Part shown: in pieces, positions 15,347-22,327 of the stretch
Layout of the letters: each line of letters starts with the position of its first letter
Position numbering within the stretch: the stretch's first letter is position 1
NCBI GenBank assembly: GCA_035575035.1
Contig: DATLYH010000370.1
Coordinates: forward strand, 1-27,949
DNA from: DATLYH01 sp035575035
GTDB lineage: Bacteria > Planctomycetota > Planctomycetia > Gemmatales > Gemmataceae
Length of the DNA: 27,949 nt
Direction: 5' to 3'
The notes under the pieces: generated by a model
Databases searched by the model: none
What the model saw: the letters and a program-made list of their open reading frames with translations, nothing else
Told to the model about the DNA's origin: nothing
Position numbers and translations under genes: made by a program

Positions 15347-16960
15347 TCAGCCGACGTTTCCGCTGCCGGCCGGGATGCCCTGACTGATGCCGGTGAGCAG
15401 TTCTTCCAGTTCCTCAGGCTCCACCGGCTTGATCAGGTGATGGTCAAACCCTGCCTCACGGGAGCGATGGCGGTCCTCGTCGCGGCTATGGCCGGTCAGG
15501 GCCACCAGGAGCGCCTGCTGGAGTCCCGGCAGCTGCCGCAGCTGCCGCGCCACTTGATAGCCATCCATCCCCGGCAAGCTGATGTCCAGCAGCACCACCT
15601 CGGGCGCGAAGGCGCCGGCAACGGCCAGGGCCTCGGGGCCGCTGTGCGCCTCGCGGACCTCATGTCCCCAGCAGCGCAGCAGCAAGGCCAGGGTGGCGGC
15701 TGAGTCAACGTTGTCGTCCACCACGAGCACGCGGCGGCGGGGCGGTGGGGGGGCGGGACCTTCGGCAGAGGCTGTCGCCACTGGCGCCGGCGGCGCCGGC
15801 CGCGCCGGCAAACGGACCATGAACTCGCTCCCGCGGCCCGGCCCCTCACTGGCGACCTCGACCCGGCCGCCGTGCATCTCCACCAGCTGCCGCACCAGGG
15901 TCAGGCCGATCCCCAGTCCCCCTGGCGCCGCGCCCGACCGCGGCCGATCGATCTGAGCAAACATCTCGAAGATGCGCTCCCGCATCTCGGGGGGAATACC
16001 GAAGCCGTTATCCCGCACCCGCAGCACGGCTTCCGGACCTTCCCGGCCGGCGCCGACGAAGACCTGGCCGCCCGGTGCGGTGTACTTGGCCGCGTTGGTC
16101 AGCAGGTTAGTCAACACCTGCTCCAGCCGGACCGGGTCGGCCTCCACCCACACTGGTTCATCCGGCAGGCGGACGGTCAGCTGGTGGCGGCGCTCGTCCA
16201 ACAGCGGCCGGGTGCTCTCGACCGAGCGTGTGACAACCCTGGCCAGTTCGATCGGTTCCTTGCGCAGCTCCAGCTTACCCTGGTTGATGCGCGAGATGTC
16301 GAGCAGGTCGTCGATCAGCCGGCTCATCTGGCGCACCTGCCGGTCCATCAACTCCCGCCCCCACTGGACGGCCGCAGTGCCCGCGTCGGGCTGGGCCAGG
16401 ACCCCCAGGGCATTACGGAGGGGGGCGAGCGAGTTGCGCAGCTCGTGCGCCAGGGTGGCCAGGAAAATGTCCTTGCGGCGATCGACCTCGGCGAGTTGCT
16501 CGGCATGCCGGCGGAGTTCGGCCGCCAGCCGCTCCAACTCCCGCCGTTGCTCCTCGACTTGCCGCCGCAGGGTTACTTTTTCGATGGCACCGGCGACGGC
16601 GTGGCGCAGGCGGTCGGGGGTGATGGTCCCCTTGACCAGGTAATCCTGGGCCCCTCGCTTCATGGCCTCGACGGCAACCTCCTCGCTCCCCTGGCCGGTA
16701 AGCATCACCACCGGCGGAAGGTCTTTCCCCCGTTCCTGGAGCCCGGCCAAGAACTCCAGCCCGTCGAGGTCGGGAAGACGGTAGTCCAACAGGACGCAAT
16801 CAGGCTTGGAGGCGGCACACAGCCGAAGTCCTTCCTCGCCGAGGTCGGCCTCGGCAATGACGTAGCAGCGCAACGGGGCCCCTTCCAGGAAACGCCGATA
16901 GGTCAGGCGATCCTCGGGGCTGTCATCAACGATGAGGATGTGGTAGGGGCGTTCGCTCAT
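15347..16960 (-). CDS. Hybrid histidine kinase: receiver - kinase - receiver
   Basis: A 537-residue soluble signalling protein with no transmembrane segment. An N-terminal receiver (about 6-125) has VDDS, phospho-acceptor D59 in LLDYRLPDLDG and K110. A coiled coil (about 128-165) leads into the dimerisation domain with H172 in AHELRNSL. The ATPase domain has the N box (LTNAAKYT), DNGFGIP and GLGIGL. After a Pro/Ala linker a second receiver has VVDDN, D459 in LLDISLPGMDG, and IKPV. The gene starts 6 bp after the stop of the lone receiver gene, with GGGGGGAG ahead of the ATG, so it is the last gene of the hydrogenase-linked cluster. It could accept phosphate on its first receiver from the upstream kinase and pass it on, but no phosphotransfer or output domain is present. 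Confidence 0.93.
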   Translation of the reverse strand: MSERPYHILIVDDSPEDRLTYRRFLEGAPLRCYVIAEADLGEEGLRLCAASKPDCVLLDYRLPDLDGLEFLAGLQERGKDLPPVVMLTGQGSEEVAVEAMKRGAQDYLVKGTITPDRLRHAVAGAIEKVTLRRQVEEQRRELERLAAELRRHAEQLAEVDRRKDIFLATLAHELRNSLAPLRNALGVLAQPDAGTAAVQWGRELMDRQVRQMSRLIDDLLDISRINQGKLELRKEPIELARVVTRSVESTRPLLDERRHQLTVRLPDEPVWVEADPVRLEQVLTNLLTNAAKYTAPGGQVFVGAGREGPEAVLRVRDNGFGIPPEMRERIFEMFAQIDRPRSGAAPGGLGIGLTLVRQLVEMHGGRVEVASEGPGRGSEFMVRLPARPAPPAPVATASAEGPAPPPPRRRVLVVDDNVDSAATLALLLRCWGHEVREAHSGPEALAVAGAFAPEVVLLDISLPGMDGYQVARQLRQLPGLQQALLVALTGHSRDEDRHRSREAGFDHHLIKPVEPEELEELLTGISQGIPAGSGNVG

Positions 16961-16966
16961 CGGCCG

Positions 16967-17413
16967 TCACTCCCCCCGGGGAAGGATGACGATCTCGAAC
17001 CAGTATTCCTTCAGGCTGCGGATGGCCCGCAGGAAGCCGTCGAAGTCCACCGGCTTCTGGATATAACTGTTGGCGCCGGCTTCATAGCAGCGCTGCACAT
17101 CGCGCTCATCGGCCGACGTGGTCAACACGATGACGGGAATGACCTTCAGGCCGTCGCAGCGTTTGACCTCGGCCAGCACCTCTCGACCGTCGGTCCCCGG
17201 CAAATTCAGGTCGAGCAGGATGATCATGGGGCGCGGCGCCCGGGCCGGGTCGGCATAGGCGCCGCGGCGGTGGAGAAAGTCGAGGGCCTCGTCGCCGTCG
17301 GCGCAGTGATGGATCGGGTTGGCCAGACCCACCTGGCGCAGGGCGCGTACCGTGGTCTGATAATCCTCGGGGCTGTCCTCGATCAACAGGATCGAGTGCT
17401 CCGGTCTGATCAT
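16967..17413 (-). CDS. Single-domain response regulator (Rcp1-like)
   Basis: From the ATG at 17413 (preceded by GAGGGGG) the protein has 148 residues, just a receiver domain: IEDSPEDYQTT (acidic pair at 12-13), phospho-acceptor D68 in ILLDLNLPGTDG, VIVLTTSADERD and K120 in YIQKPVDF. The 24-residue extension from an upstream ATG at 17485 overlaps the kinase gene and lacks support. The domain style matches the small regulators paired with phytochrome-type kinases (Rcp1). It has no DNA-binding or enzymatic output. It lies 7 bp after the PAS kinase stop and 6 bp before the hybrid kinase, so it is probably a phosphate shuttle between them or a partner that binds a target protein. Confidence 0.93.
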   Translation of the reverse strand: MIRPEHSILLIEDSPEDYQTTVRALRQVGLANPIHHCADGDEALDFLHRRGAYADPARAPRPMIILLDLNLPGTDGREVLAEVKRCDGLKVIPVIVLTTSADERDVQRCYEAGANSYIQKPVDFDGFLRAIRSLKEYWFEIVILPRGE

Positions 17414-17420
17414 CGCCCCC

Positions 17421-19232
17421 TCACTCTCCCTGAAGTGTGAACGAAAACGTGGTCCCTTCGCCGTAAACCGACTCAACCCAGACACGGCCGCCGTGCCGCT
17501 CGACGATCTTCTTGACGATGGTCAGCCCGGCGCCGGTCCCGCCGCCAAACTGGTCCCGACCGTGCAGCCGCTTGAAGATGCGGAAGATGGCATCAAAGTG
17601 CTTCTCCCGGATGCCGATGCCGTTGTCGCGGACATAGAAGACCGGCGGGCCGCCCTCCGCCCCCTCCCGGTAGCCGATCTCGACCCATTTCTCCGGCTTG
17701 TCATTGTACTTCAGGGCGTTGGTGATCAGGTTACGAAAAACTTCACCGATGCGGGCCCGGTCGCAGCGGACCACGGGAAGCGGCCGTGGGATGCGAACGG
17801 CCACGCCGCGCTGCTGCAACGAGATGCGGAGCGAGTCGAGGACCCCCGCCAGCACCTCATTCAGGTCGGTCGGCTGCACTGCCAGGTCTACCCGCCCGAC
17901 GCGCGAGAACTCCAGCAGGGCGTCGATCAGGTCTTCCAGCCGCCGCGCGAGGCGCTGAAGGGTCTCGAGCTTGGCGCGGCCCTCGTCGTCGAGTTTGTCG
18001 GCGTAGTCTTCGAGGAGGAAGCCGGCATAACTGGAGATGCCGCGGAGTGGCTCCTTAAGGTCGTGCGAGGCGACGTAGGCGAACTCGTCGAGCGCCTGGT
18101 TGCTGCGTAAGAGATCGGCGTTGCTCTGCTGCAACTCGGCCGCGTAGAAGCGGAGCTGGTCCTCGGCCCGCTTACGCTCGCTGATATCGCGCACGATGCC
18201 GGTGAACACCCGGCCGCCGGCCACGTGGACCTCGCTGACGGCCAGGTCGATGGGGAAGGTGGTGCCGTCCTTGCGCCGCCCGACCGCCTCGCGGCCGATG
18301 CCGATGATCTTCTTGACGCCGGTGCGCAGATAGTTGGCGAGGTAGGAATCGTGCTCCTCGCGGTAAGGCGAAGGCATCAACAGGTTGACGTTCTGCCCCA
18401 GCAGTTCATGCGCCCGGTAGCCGAACATGCGCTCGGCGGCCGGATTGACCGACTGGATCAGGCCGCGCTCGTCGATGGTGAGGATGGCGTCCACGGCCGT
18501 TTCGAGGACGGCCCGGGTACGGGCCTCGCTGTCGTGCAGCTGCTGAGAGCGCTGCTCGACCGCCGCGGTGCGCTCCCGGACCCGCTGCTCCAGCATTTCG
18601 TTCAGCTCGCGGAGCGTCTGCTCGGCGCGCTTGCTCTCGGTGATGTCATAAGCAATCCCTTGCATGAAAAGCGGCCGGCCGTCGGCGTCGCGTACCACCT
18701 GGGCCTCGCCGTGGACCCAGACGACCCGGCCGTCGCGGGCAAGGAAACGATACTCGGAGCGGAAGCGCTCGCCGGTGGCGCAGGTGCGGGCGAACTCCGC
18801 ATGCCAGCGGTCGCGGTCATCGGGGTGGAGTTGCTCGTACCACAGGACCGGGTTCTCCAGCCATTCCTTCTGGGTGAAGCCGAGCAGCATCTCGATCTGC
18901 GGGCTGACATACAACTCGTTGACGCTCTCGTCGAGGGAGGCCATGAAGGTGACGACCGGGATCGACTCGACCAGGGTGCGGAAGCGGGCCTCGGCTTTGC
19001 GCAGCCGGGCCTCCATGTGCCGGCGCTCGCGAGCCTCGGCGGCGGACACTTCCTGGACCTGGGCGAGTGCTTCCAGGCGCTGCCGCAGAAGCGGTTCGGG
19101 CGCGAGGTCGGCCTGGGCGGCGCGGGCCAGCTGCTGCAAGATGGCCTCGGCCTCCTGATAGGTCAGCCCGTCCGGCGCGGGGAGTTCAGCGGGAGGCCCC
19201 TGGTTTAGCGGCGGCGCCAGTTTGTTGGTCAT
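17421..19232 (-). CDS. PAS-PAS sensor histidine kinase with FixL-like haem-PAS, coupled to hypB
   Basis: A 603-residue cytoplasmic kinase, no transmembrane helix. Domains: helical N-terminus (1-80); PAS-1 of the PAS_3 kind (about 80-205: YVSPQIEMLLGF, WYEQLHPDDRD, GIAYDITESKRAE); coiled coil (about 205-238); PAS-2 (about 238-352); dimerisation domain with H390 in ASHDLKEPLRG; ATPase domain (ITNALKYN, DNGIGI, GGGTGAGLTIV). PAS-2 matches the FixL oxygen sensor: H294 in HDSY equals the haem-ligating His200 of Bradyrhizobium FixL, R314 in IIGIGR equals Arg220, and I309, I310, L330 and V332 line up with I215, I216, L236 and I238. The ATG overlaps the hypB stop in ATGA, so the two are translationally coupled. 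The receiver gene follows in 7 bp. Haem binding is inferred, not shown. Confidence 0.93.
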   Translation of the reverse strand: MTNKLAPPLNQGPPAELPAPDGLTYQEAEAILQQLARAAQADLAPEPLLRQRLEALAQVQEVSAAEARERRHMEARLRKAEARFRTLVESIPVVTFMASLDESVNELYVSPQIEMLLGFTQKEWLENPVLWYEQLHPDDRDRWHAEFARTCATGERFRSEYRFLARDGRVVWVHGEAQVVRDADGRPLFMQGIAYDITESKRAEQTLRELNEMLEQRVRERTAAVEQRSQQLHDSEARTRAVLETAVDAILTIDERGLIQSVNPAAERMFGYRAHELLGQNVNLLMPSPYREEHDSYLANYLRTGVKKIIGIGREAVGRRKDGTTFPIDLAVSEVHVAGGRVFTGIVRDISERKRAEDQLRFYAAELQQSNADLLRSNQALDEFAYVASHDLKEPLRGISSYAGFLLEDYADKLDDEGRAKLETLQRLARRLEDLIDALLEFSRVGRVDLAVQPTDLNEVLAGVLDSLRISLQQRGVAVRIPRPLPVVRCDRARIGEVFRNLITNALKYNDKPEKWVEIGYREGAEGGPPVFYVRDNGIGIREKHFDAIFRIFKRLHGRDQFGGGTGAGLTIVKKIVERHGGRVWVESVYGEGTTFSFTLQGE

Positions 19233-20032
19233 GGCGAAATCCCTTCATCAATCCGGATGTGCAACCCACGGGCCGCTTGCTCACGCAGCCAGCCGTACCA
19301 CTGCTCCAGGCCGTCGCCGCGGGTCGCCGAGACCTCGAAGACGCGCAGGCCGGCGTTGACCTGTCGCGCCGCATCAAGGCAGCGGCCGACGTCGAAGCGG
19401 ACGTGGGGCAGCAGGTCGATCTTGTTGAGCAGCAGTACGGTGCTGGCCCGGAACATGTGCGGGTACTTGGCCGGCTTGTCGTCGCCCTCGGCAACCGAGG
19501 CGACCAGGACCTTGGCCCGCTCGCCCAGGTCGAACAGCGCCGGACAGACCAGGTTGCCGACATTCTCGATGAATACGACCGAGCCGGCGGGCGGGTCGAG
19601 CTGCCGCAAGGCCCGGGCCACCATCTCGGCATCGAGATGGCAGCCGGTGCCGGTGTTGATCTGGATCACGGGGCAGCCGGCGGCCCGGATACGGCGGGCG
19701 TCGTGGTCGGTCGCCTGGTCCCCTTCGATGACGTGGAAGGAAAACTCCCCGGCCAGGTCGCGGATGGTGCGCTCCAGCAGCGTGGTCTTCCCCGCCCCCG
19801 GCGCGCTGACCAGGTTCACGGCCAGGATGTTCCGCCCCTCCAGCCAGCCGCGGTTCCGCTCCGCCAGCCGGTCATTCTTGGCCAGGACCGCCTGCTCCAG
19901 GCGGATGATTGTCCCGTGCGAAGGCGCGCGGTCAGGACCGTGCTCAGGGGAATGGCCGTGCGGCCGGCCCTCGTGGGCGTGCGAATGGCCGAGATCGGGG
20001 GCCGTGCCGGAACAGCCGCAGGTCGCACACAT
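19229..20032 (-). CDS. hypB: HypB, nickel-inserting GTPase for [NiFe] hydrogenase
   Basis: HypB binds nickel and, with HypA, delivers it to the hydrogenase large subunit using GTP. From the ATG at 20032 the protein has 267 residues. The N-terminus MCATCGC carries the high-affinity nickel cysteines, followed by a histidine-rich nickel-storage stretch (GHSHAHEGRPHGHSPEHG). The GTPase motifs are SAPGAGKTTLLE (about 76-87), EGDQATDHD, NTGTGCHLDA, IENVGNLVCPA and NKIDLLPH. Its start overlaps the hypA stop by one base (TGATG). Its own stop overlaps the sensor kinase start (ATGA), an unusual neighbour for hypB. An upstream in-frame ATG (20221) lies inside hypA and is not used. Confidence 0.97.
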   Translation of the reverse strand: MCATCGCSGTAPDLGHSHAHEGRPHGHSPEHGPDRAPSHGTIIRLEQAVLAKNDRLAERNRGWLEGRNILAVNLVSAPGAGKTTLLERTIRDLAGEFSFHVIEGDQATDHDARRIRAAGCPVIQINTGTGCHLDAEMVARALRQLDPPAGSVVFIENVGNLVCPALFDLGERAKVLVASVAEGDDKPAKYPHMFRASTVLLLNKIDLLPHVRFDVGRCLDAARQVNAGLRVFEVSATRGDGLEQWYGWLREQAARGLHIRIDEGISP

Positions 20033-20361
20033 CAGGCCACCTCCATTTCCCGGACCCTCAGCTCCTCGCCGGAGAGCCATTCCAGGTCGGTGTTGCCGCA
20101 GCCACAGACGCCGAAGGGCTGTTCCAGAATGACCTCGGCCCCGCACGCCCGACAGCGGGCCCGCCCCGGCGTTTCGATGATTTCCAGGACGGCCCCTTCC
20201 GCGACGGTCCCTTGGCTGCATAGGTCGAAGCAGAACCGCACCGCGTCGGGCAGCACCGCCGCCAGCTTGCCGATCTCCACCACCACCCGCCGGACCTGCG
20301 CCCCACGAGCATGCTCCGCAACGATGGCAATGATCTCCTGGGTGAGGCCTAACTCGTGCAT
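20032..20361 (-). CDS. hypA: HypA, hydrogenase nickel metallochaperone
   Basis: HypA works with HypB to insert nickel into the hydrogenase. From the ATG at 20361 the protein has 109 residues, the normal length. MHE at the start gives the nickel ligand His2. The zinc site is formed by CRACG (about 73-77) and VCGCGNTD (about 87-94); the second pair is CxC instead of the more usual CxxC, a variant known in part of the family. It overlaps the end of the maturation protease gene by 13 bp and the hypB start by one base, so it is translated as part of a coupled series. Confidence 0.95.
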   Translation of the reverse strand: MHELGLTQEIIAIVAEHARGAQVRRVVVEIGKLAAVLPDAVRFCFDLCSQGTVAEGAVLEIIETPGRARCRACGAEVILEQPFGVCGCGNTDLEWLSGEELRVREMEVA

Positions 20362-20858
20362 CGGTGCTCCGTGTCCCGGATGAATTCCCCGATCAGCGAT
20401 TCGATCAGGCCGACCGCCCCGTCCACGGCCGCCTGCACCGGCGGGCTCAATGCCAGCGCCTCTTCTCCGGGCTCGAGGGTCGCGGGCTCGCAGCCGACCA
20501 GGCGGAGCCATGCCGGCCGGCCTCCCAGCGCCCGGACCAGGCGGAGCACCTTCACCGGGTCCATGTCGTGCGTCGCCACCAGCGCGTCCGGGCCGGCCGG
20601 TTCGCCGCCGTCATGCGGCTCGATCACGTAGAGTGTGCCGGGTTCGCCGCCCCGTGGAACAGCATCGACCAGGATAATCGCATCGTAGCCGTCGAGCATC
20701 GCATAGGCCAGGTCGATCCCACGGATGCCGAAGTCGATCACCTGGACACCGTCGGGCAACGGCCGGCCTGCCAGGCGGCGCACCACGGCGACGCCAAACG
20801 CATCGTCGCCGAGGAATATGTTCCCGACCCCGGCGACCAGGACCCGTGGCGGCGTCAT
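20349..20858 (-). CDS. hupD: [NiFe] hydrogenase maturation protease (HyaD/HupD/HybD family)
   Basis: This endopeptidase removes the C-terminal tail of the hydrogenase large subunit once nickel is in place. It has 169 residues. GVGNIFLGDDAFG (11-23) is the family signature with a nickel-binding acid at about D19 (Glu16 in HybD); D65 in LVDAVPRG and H97 in THDMD match the other two nickel ligands. It overlaps the upstream conserved gene in ATGA and hypA by 13 bp. The large subunit in this operon carries a 22-residue tail after its final His, the expected substrate. Confidence 0.95.
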   Translation of the reverse strand: MTPPRVLVAGVGNIFLGDDAFGVAVVRRLAGRPLPDGVQVIDFGIRGIDLAYAMLDGYDAIILVDAVPRGGEPGTLYVIEPHDGGEPAGPDALVATHDMDPVKVLRLVRALGGRPAWLRLVGCEPATLEPGEEALALSPPVQAAVDGAVGLIESLIGEFIRDTEHRCTS

Positions 20859-22174
20859 GGCGGTCCCCCCGCCGCGCCGGCGAGCAGCTCGACCTCGTCG
20901 GGCCGAAAGAAGAAGCGATGGCCCGGCTTCCCCTGCTCGCCAAGATCCCGGCCTGGGTCGTCGTCGAGTATGACGGCGAGATGGACCTGACCCTCGTAGT
21001 CCTGCTCGACCGATGCAACTGTTGCGGTCTTGCCCGCCAGGATCAGGTCGAAGGCGTCCGCCCGGCCGCGGGGACGCAGCCGCACCCGGTCGCCCGGCCG
21101 AAAGCCGATCGGCTGAAGGGCCCGCACCGCCCCATGCAGGTTCAGGAGTGGTCCGCCGGCGAGCGCTTCGGTCCGTTCGAGCAGGGCGCGGGTGCGCTCG
21201 TCCAGCGTGCGCATTGCCTGCTTCTCCTGGTCGGTCAGGGTCAGGATGCGCAATGCGAGCAGTTCGTCGATTTCGGTACTGTCGAAGAGATCGCCGGGAC
21301 TTTCGGGCGCGACCTGCGGGTAATCATAAAGGATGATTGGCGCGGCGAGCATCAGATCGCGCCGGCCCTTCTCGCCGGCCAGGACCGGCCAGGCGCCGAC
21401 GTTGCGGCAGCCGACCGCTGCCCCGCGGAGTCCTTCGGGCGAGTCGATCAAGGAGACGAACTCGCCCCCCTCCAGGCCGAGGAGCGCATGGGTCGAGACC
21501 AGCGATCGCGTCAGCACCTGGTCGCGGCCCATCTGGTTACCGTCTTCCCAAGGTGTCAGGTTATGAATGCGAAGGGTGATTTTAAATACCTGTTCGCCGA
21601 CCGGCTCAGCCGCCAGCTCCACGGTGCCTTCGACTGGCTGCTGCTCCCGGGTCAACCTGCCGACGATGCCGCCGTCCGGGCCGTGCAAGGACTCCGTCTC
21701 TCGCGATGGCGGAAAGGCGAACGGGTGTTTGCGGGATTGTGCCGCCAACTCGCCCAGGGCCGCGGCGACGACGACCTCTCGTTCGACCGCCTCCTGCCAG
21801 GTGTGGTAAAGGTCCGGGCCGACTTGTAGCGCTTCGACGGGCCGAAATGCCCCCTCACCCCCCACCCCTCTCCCCCCCTTGGGGGGGAGAGGGGTGGGGG
21901 GTGAGGGGGCGGCGCACCATGCCTCCACCATCCGGGCCCGTAGGTGAAGGAACCTTACCTTGATGTGCAAGACGGTGTACGGCCCGCCGACGGCGAGACA
22001 CTCGGTCTGCATGGCCCACGCCTCGGTCCCTTCCTGCGCCGGGCGGCACGACCGGGGGACCAGCACGCCGAACGTCCAGCGCTGCCGGTTCTTCACCGAC
22101 GGCCGGTAGGGGTAAAGGGCGTAGCCCTCATAGAGGATGGCATCGGCGACCTTTTGCACGCGCGAGAAATCCAT
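20855..22174 (-). CDS. Conserved hydrogenase-operon protein of unknown function, with palindromic insertion
   Basis: A 439-residue protein with no named domain I can assign. The start DFSRVQKVADAILYEGYALY and PYRPSVKNRQRWTFG, and the end ILDDDPGRDLGE with PGHRFFFRPDEVELL, are blocks I recall from proteins encoded with actinobacterial-type hydrogenases in Streptomyces and relatives; this is from memory, not a search. No signal peptide, membrane helix or metal motif is seen. The middle (EGTVELAAEPVGEQVFKITL, HNLTPWEDG, LVSTHALLG, EFVSLIDSPE) looks beta-rich. Residues about 89-109 (APSPPTPLPPKGG...) are encoded by a perfect palindrome (21849-21910) and are probably foreign. It couples to the protease gene by ATGA. 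A role in hydrogenase assembly is likely from context. Confidence 0.85.
   Translation of the reverse strand: MDFSRVQKVADAILYEGYALYPYRPSVKNRQRWTFGVLVPRSCRPAQEGTEAWAMQTECLAVGGPYTVLHIKVRFLHLRARMVEAWCAAPSPPTPLPPKGGRGVGGEGAFRPVEALQVGPDLYHTWQEAVEREVVVAAALGELAAQSRKHPFAFPPSRETESLHGPDGGIVGRLTREQQPVEGTVELAAEPVGEQVFKITLRIHNLTPWEDGNQMGRDQVLTRSLVSTHALLGLEGGEFVSLIDSPEGLRGAAVGCRNVGAWPVLAGEKGRRDLMLAAPIILYDYPQVAPESPGDLFDSTEIDELLALRILTLTDQEKQAMRTLDERTRALLERTEALAGGPLLNLHGAVRALQPIGFRPGDRVRLRPRGRADAFDLILAGKTATVASVEQDYEGQVHLAVILDDDPGRDLGEQGKPGHRFFFRPDEVELLAGAAGGPP
21849..21910. repeat. Perfect 30-bp inverted repeat with 2-base loop, inside a coding sequence
   Basis: The left arm (21849-21878) is C-rich, including CCCCTCACCCCCCACCCCTC; the right arm (21881-21910) is its exact complement; TT at 21879-21880 is the loop. 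All 30 positions pair. It lies in frame in the hydrogenase-associated gene at 20855-22174. The end motif CCCCTCACCC/GGGTGAGGGG and inner CCCTCTCCCC/GGGGAGAGGG are shared with the element in rlmL (1872-2014), so the two are one family. Confidence 0.95.
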
Positions 22175-22210
22175 GATCGTTTCGGATGGCCATGATGCTA
22201 ACGCCCCGAC

Positions 22211-22291
22211 GAGCCCGGAGCGTCAGCGCCGCAGACGACGAGCCCGGAGCGTCAGCGCCGCGGACGACGAGCCCGGAGCGTCAGCGACGGG
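22211..22291. repeat. 29-bp tandem repeat, 3 copies (last partial), GTCAG core
   Basis: Units start at 22211, 22240 and 22269, each beginning GAGCCCGGAGCGTCAGCG. The core CGGAGCGTCAGCG resembles that at 471-612, but the period is 29 rather than 30. It lies in the 153-bp gap between the NifU-like gene (22328-22849) and the conserved gene (start 22174), the longest gap inside the hydrogenase operon. Confidence 0.93.
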
Positions 22292-22327
22292 TTCTGAAAG
22301 AAGTCATCCCCAATCGCGTCCCCCTGC

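Noticed and set aside
15872..17440. A 522-codon open frame on the plus strand
   Set aside because: It lies opposite the hybrid kinase and receiver genes, which carry complete motif sets.
20032..20221. N-terminal extension of HypB by 63 residues
   Set aside because: The extension overlaps hypA in another frame. The family start MCATCGC and the TGATG overlap support the start at 20032.
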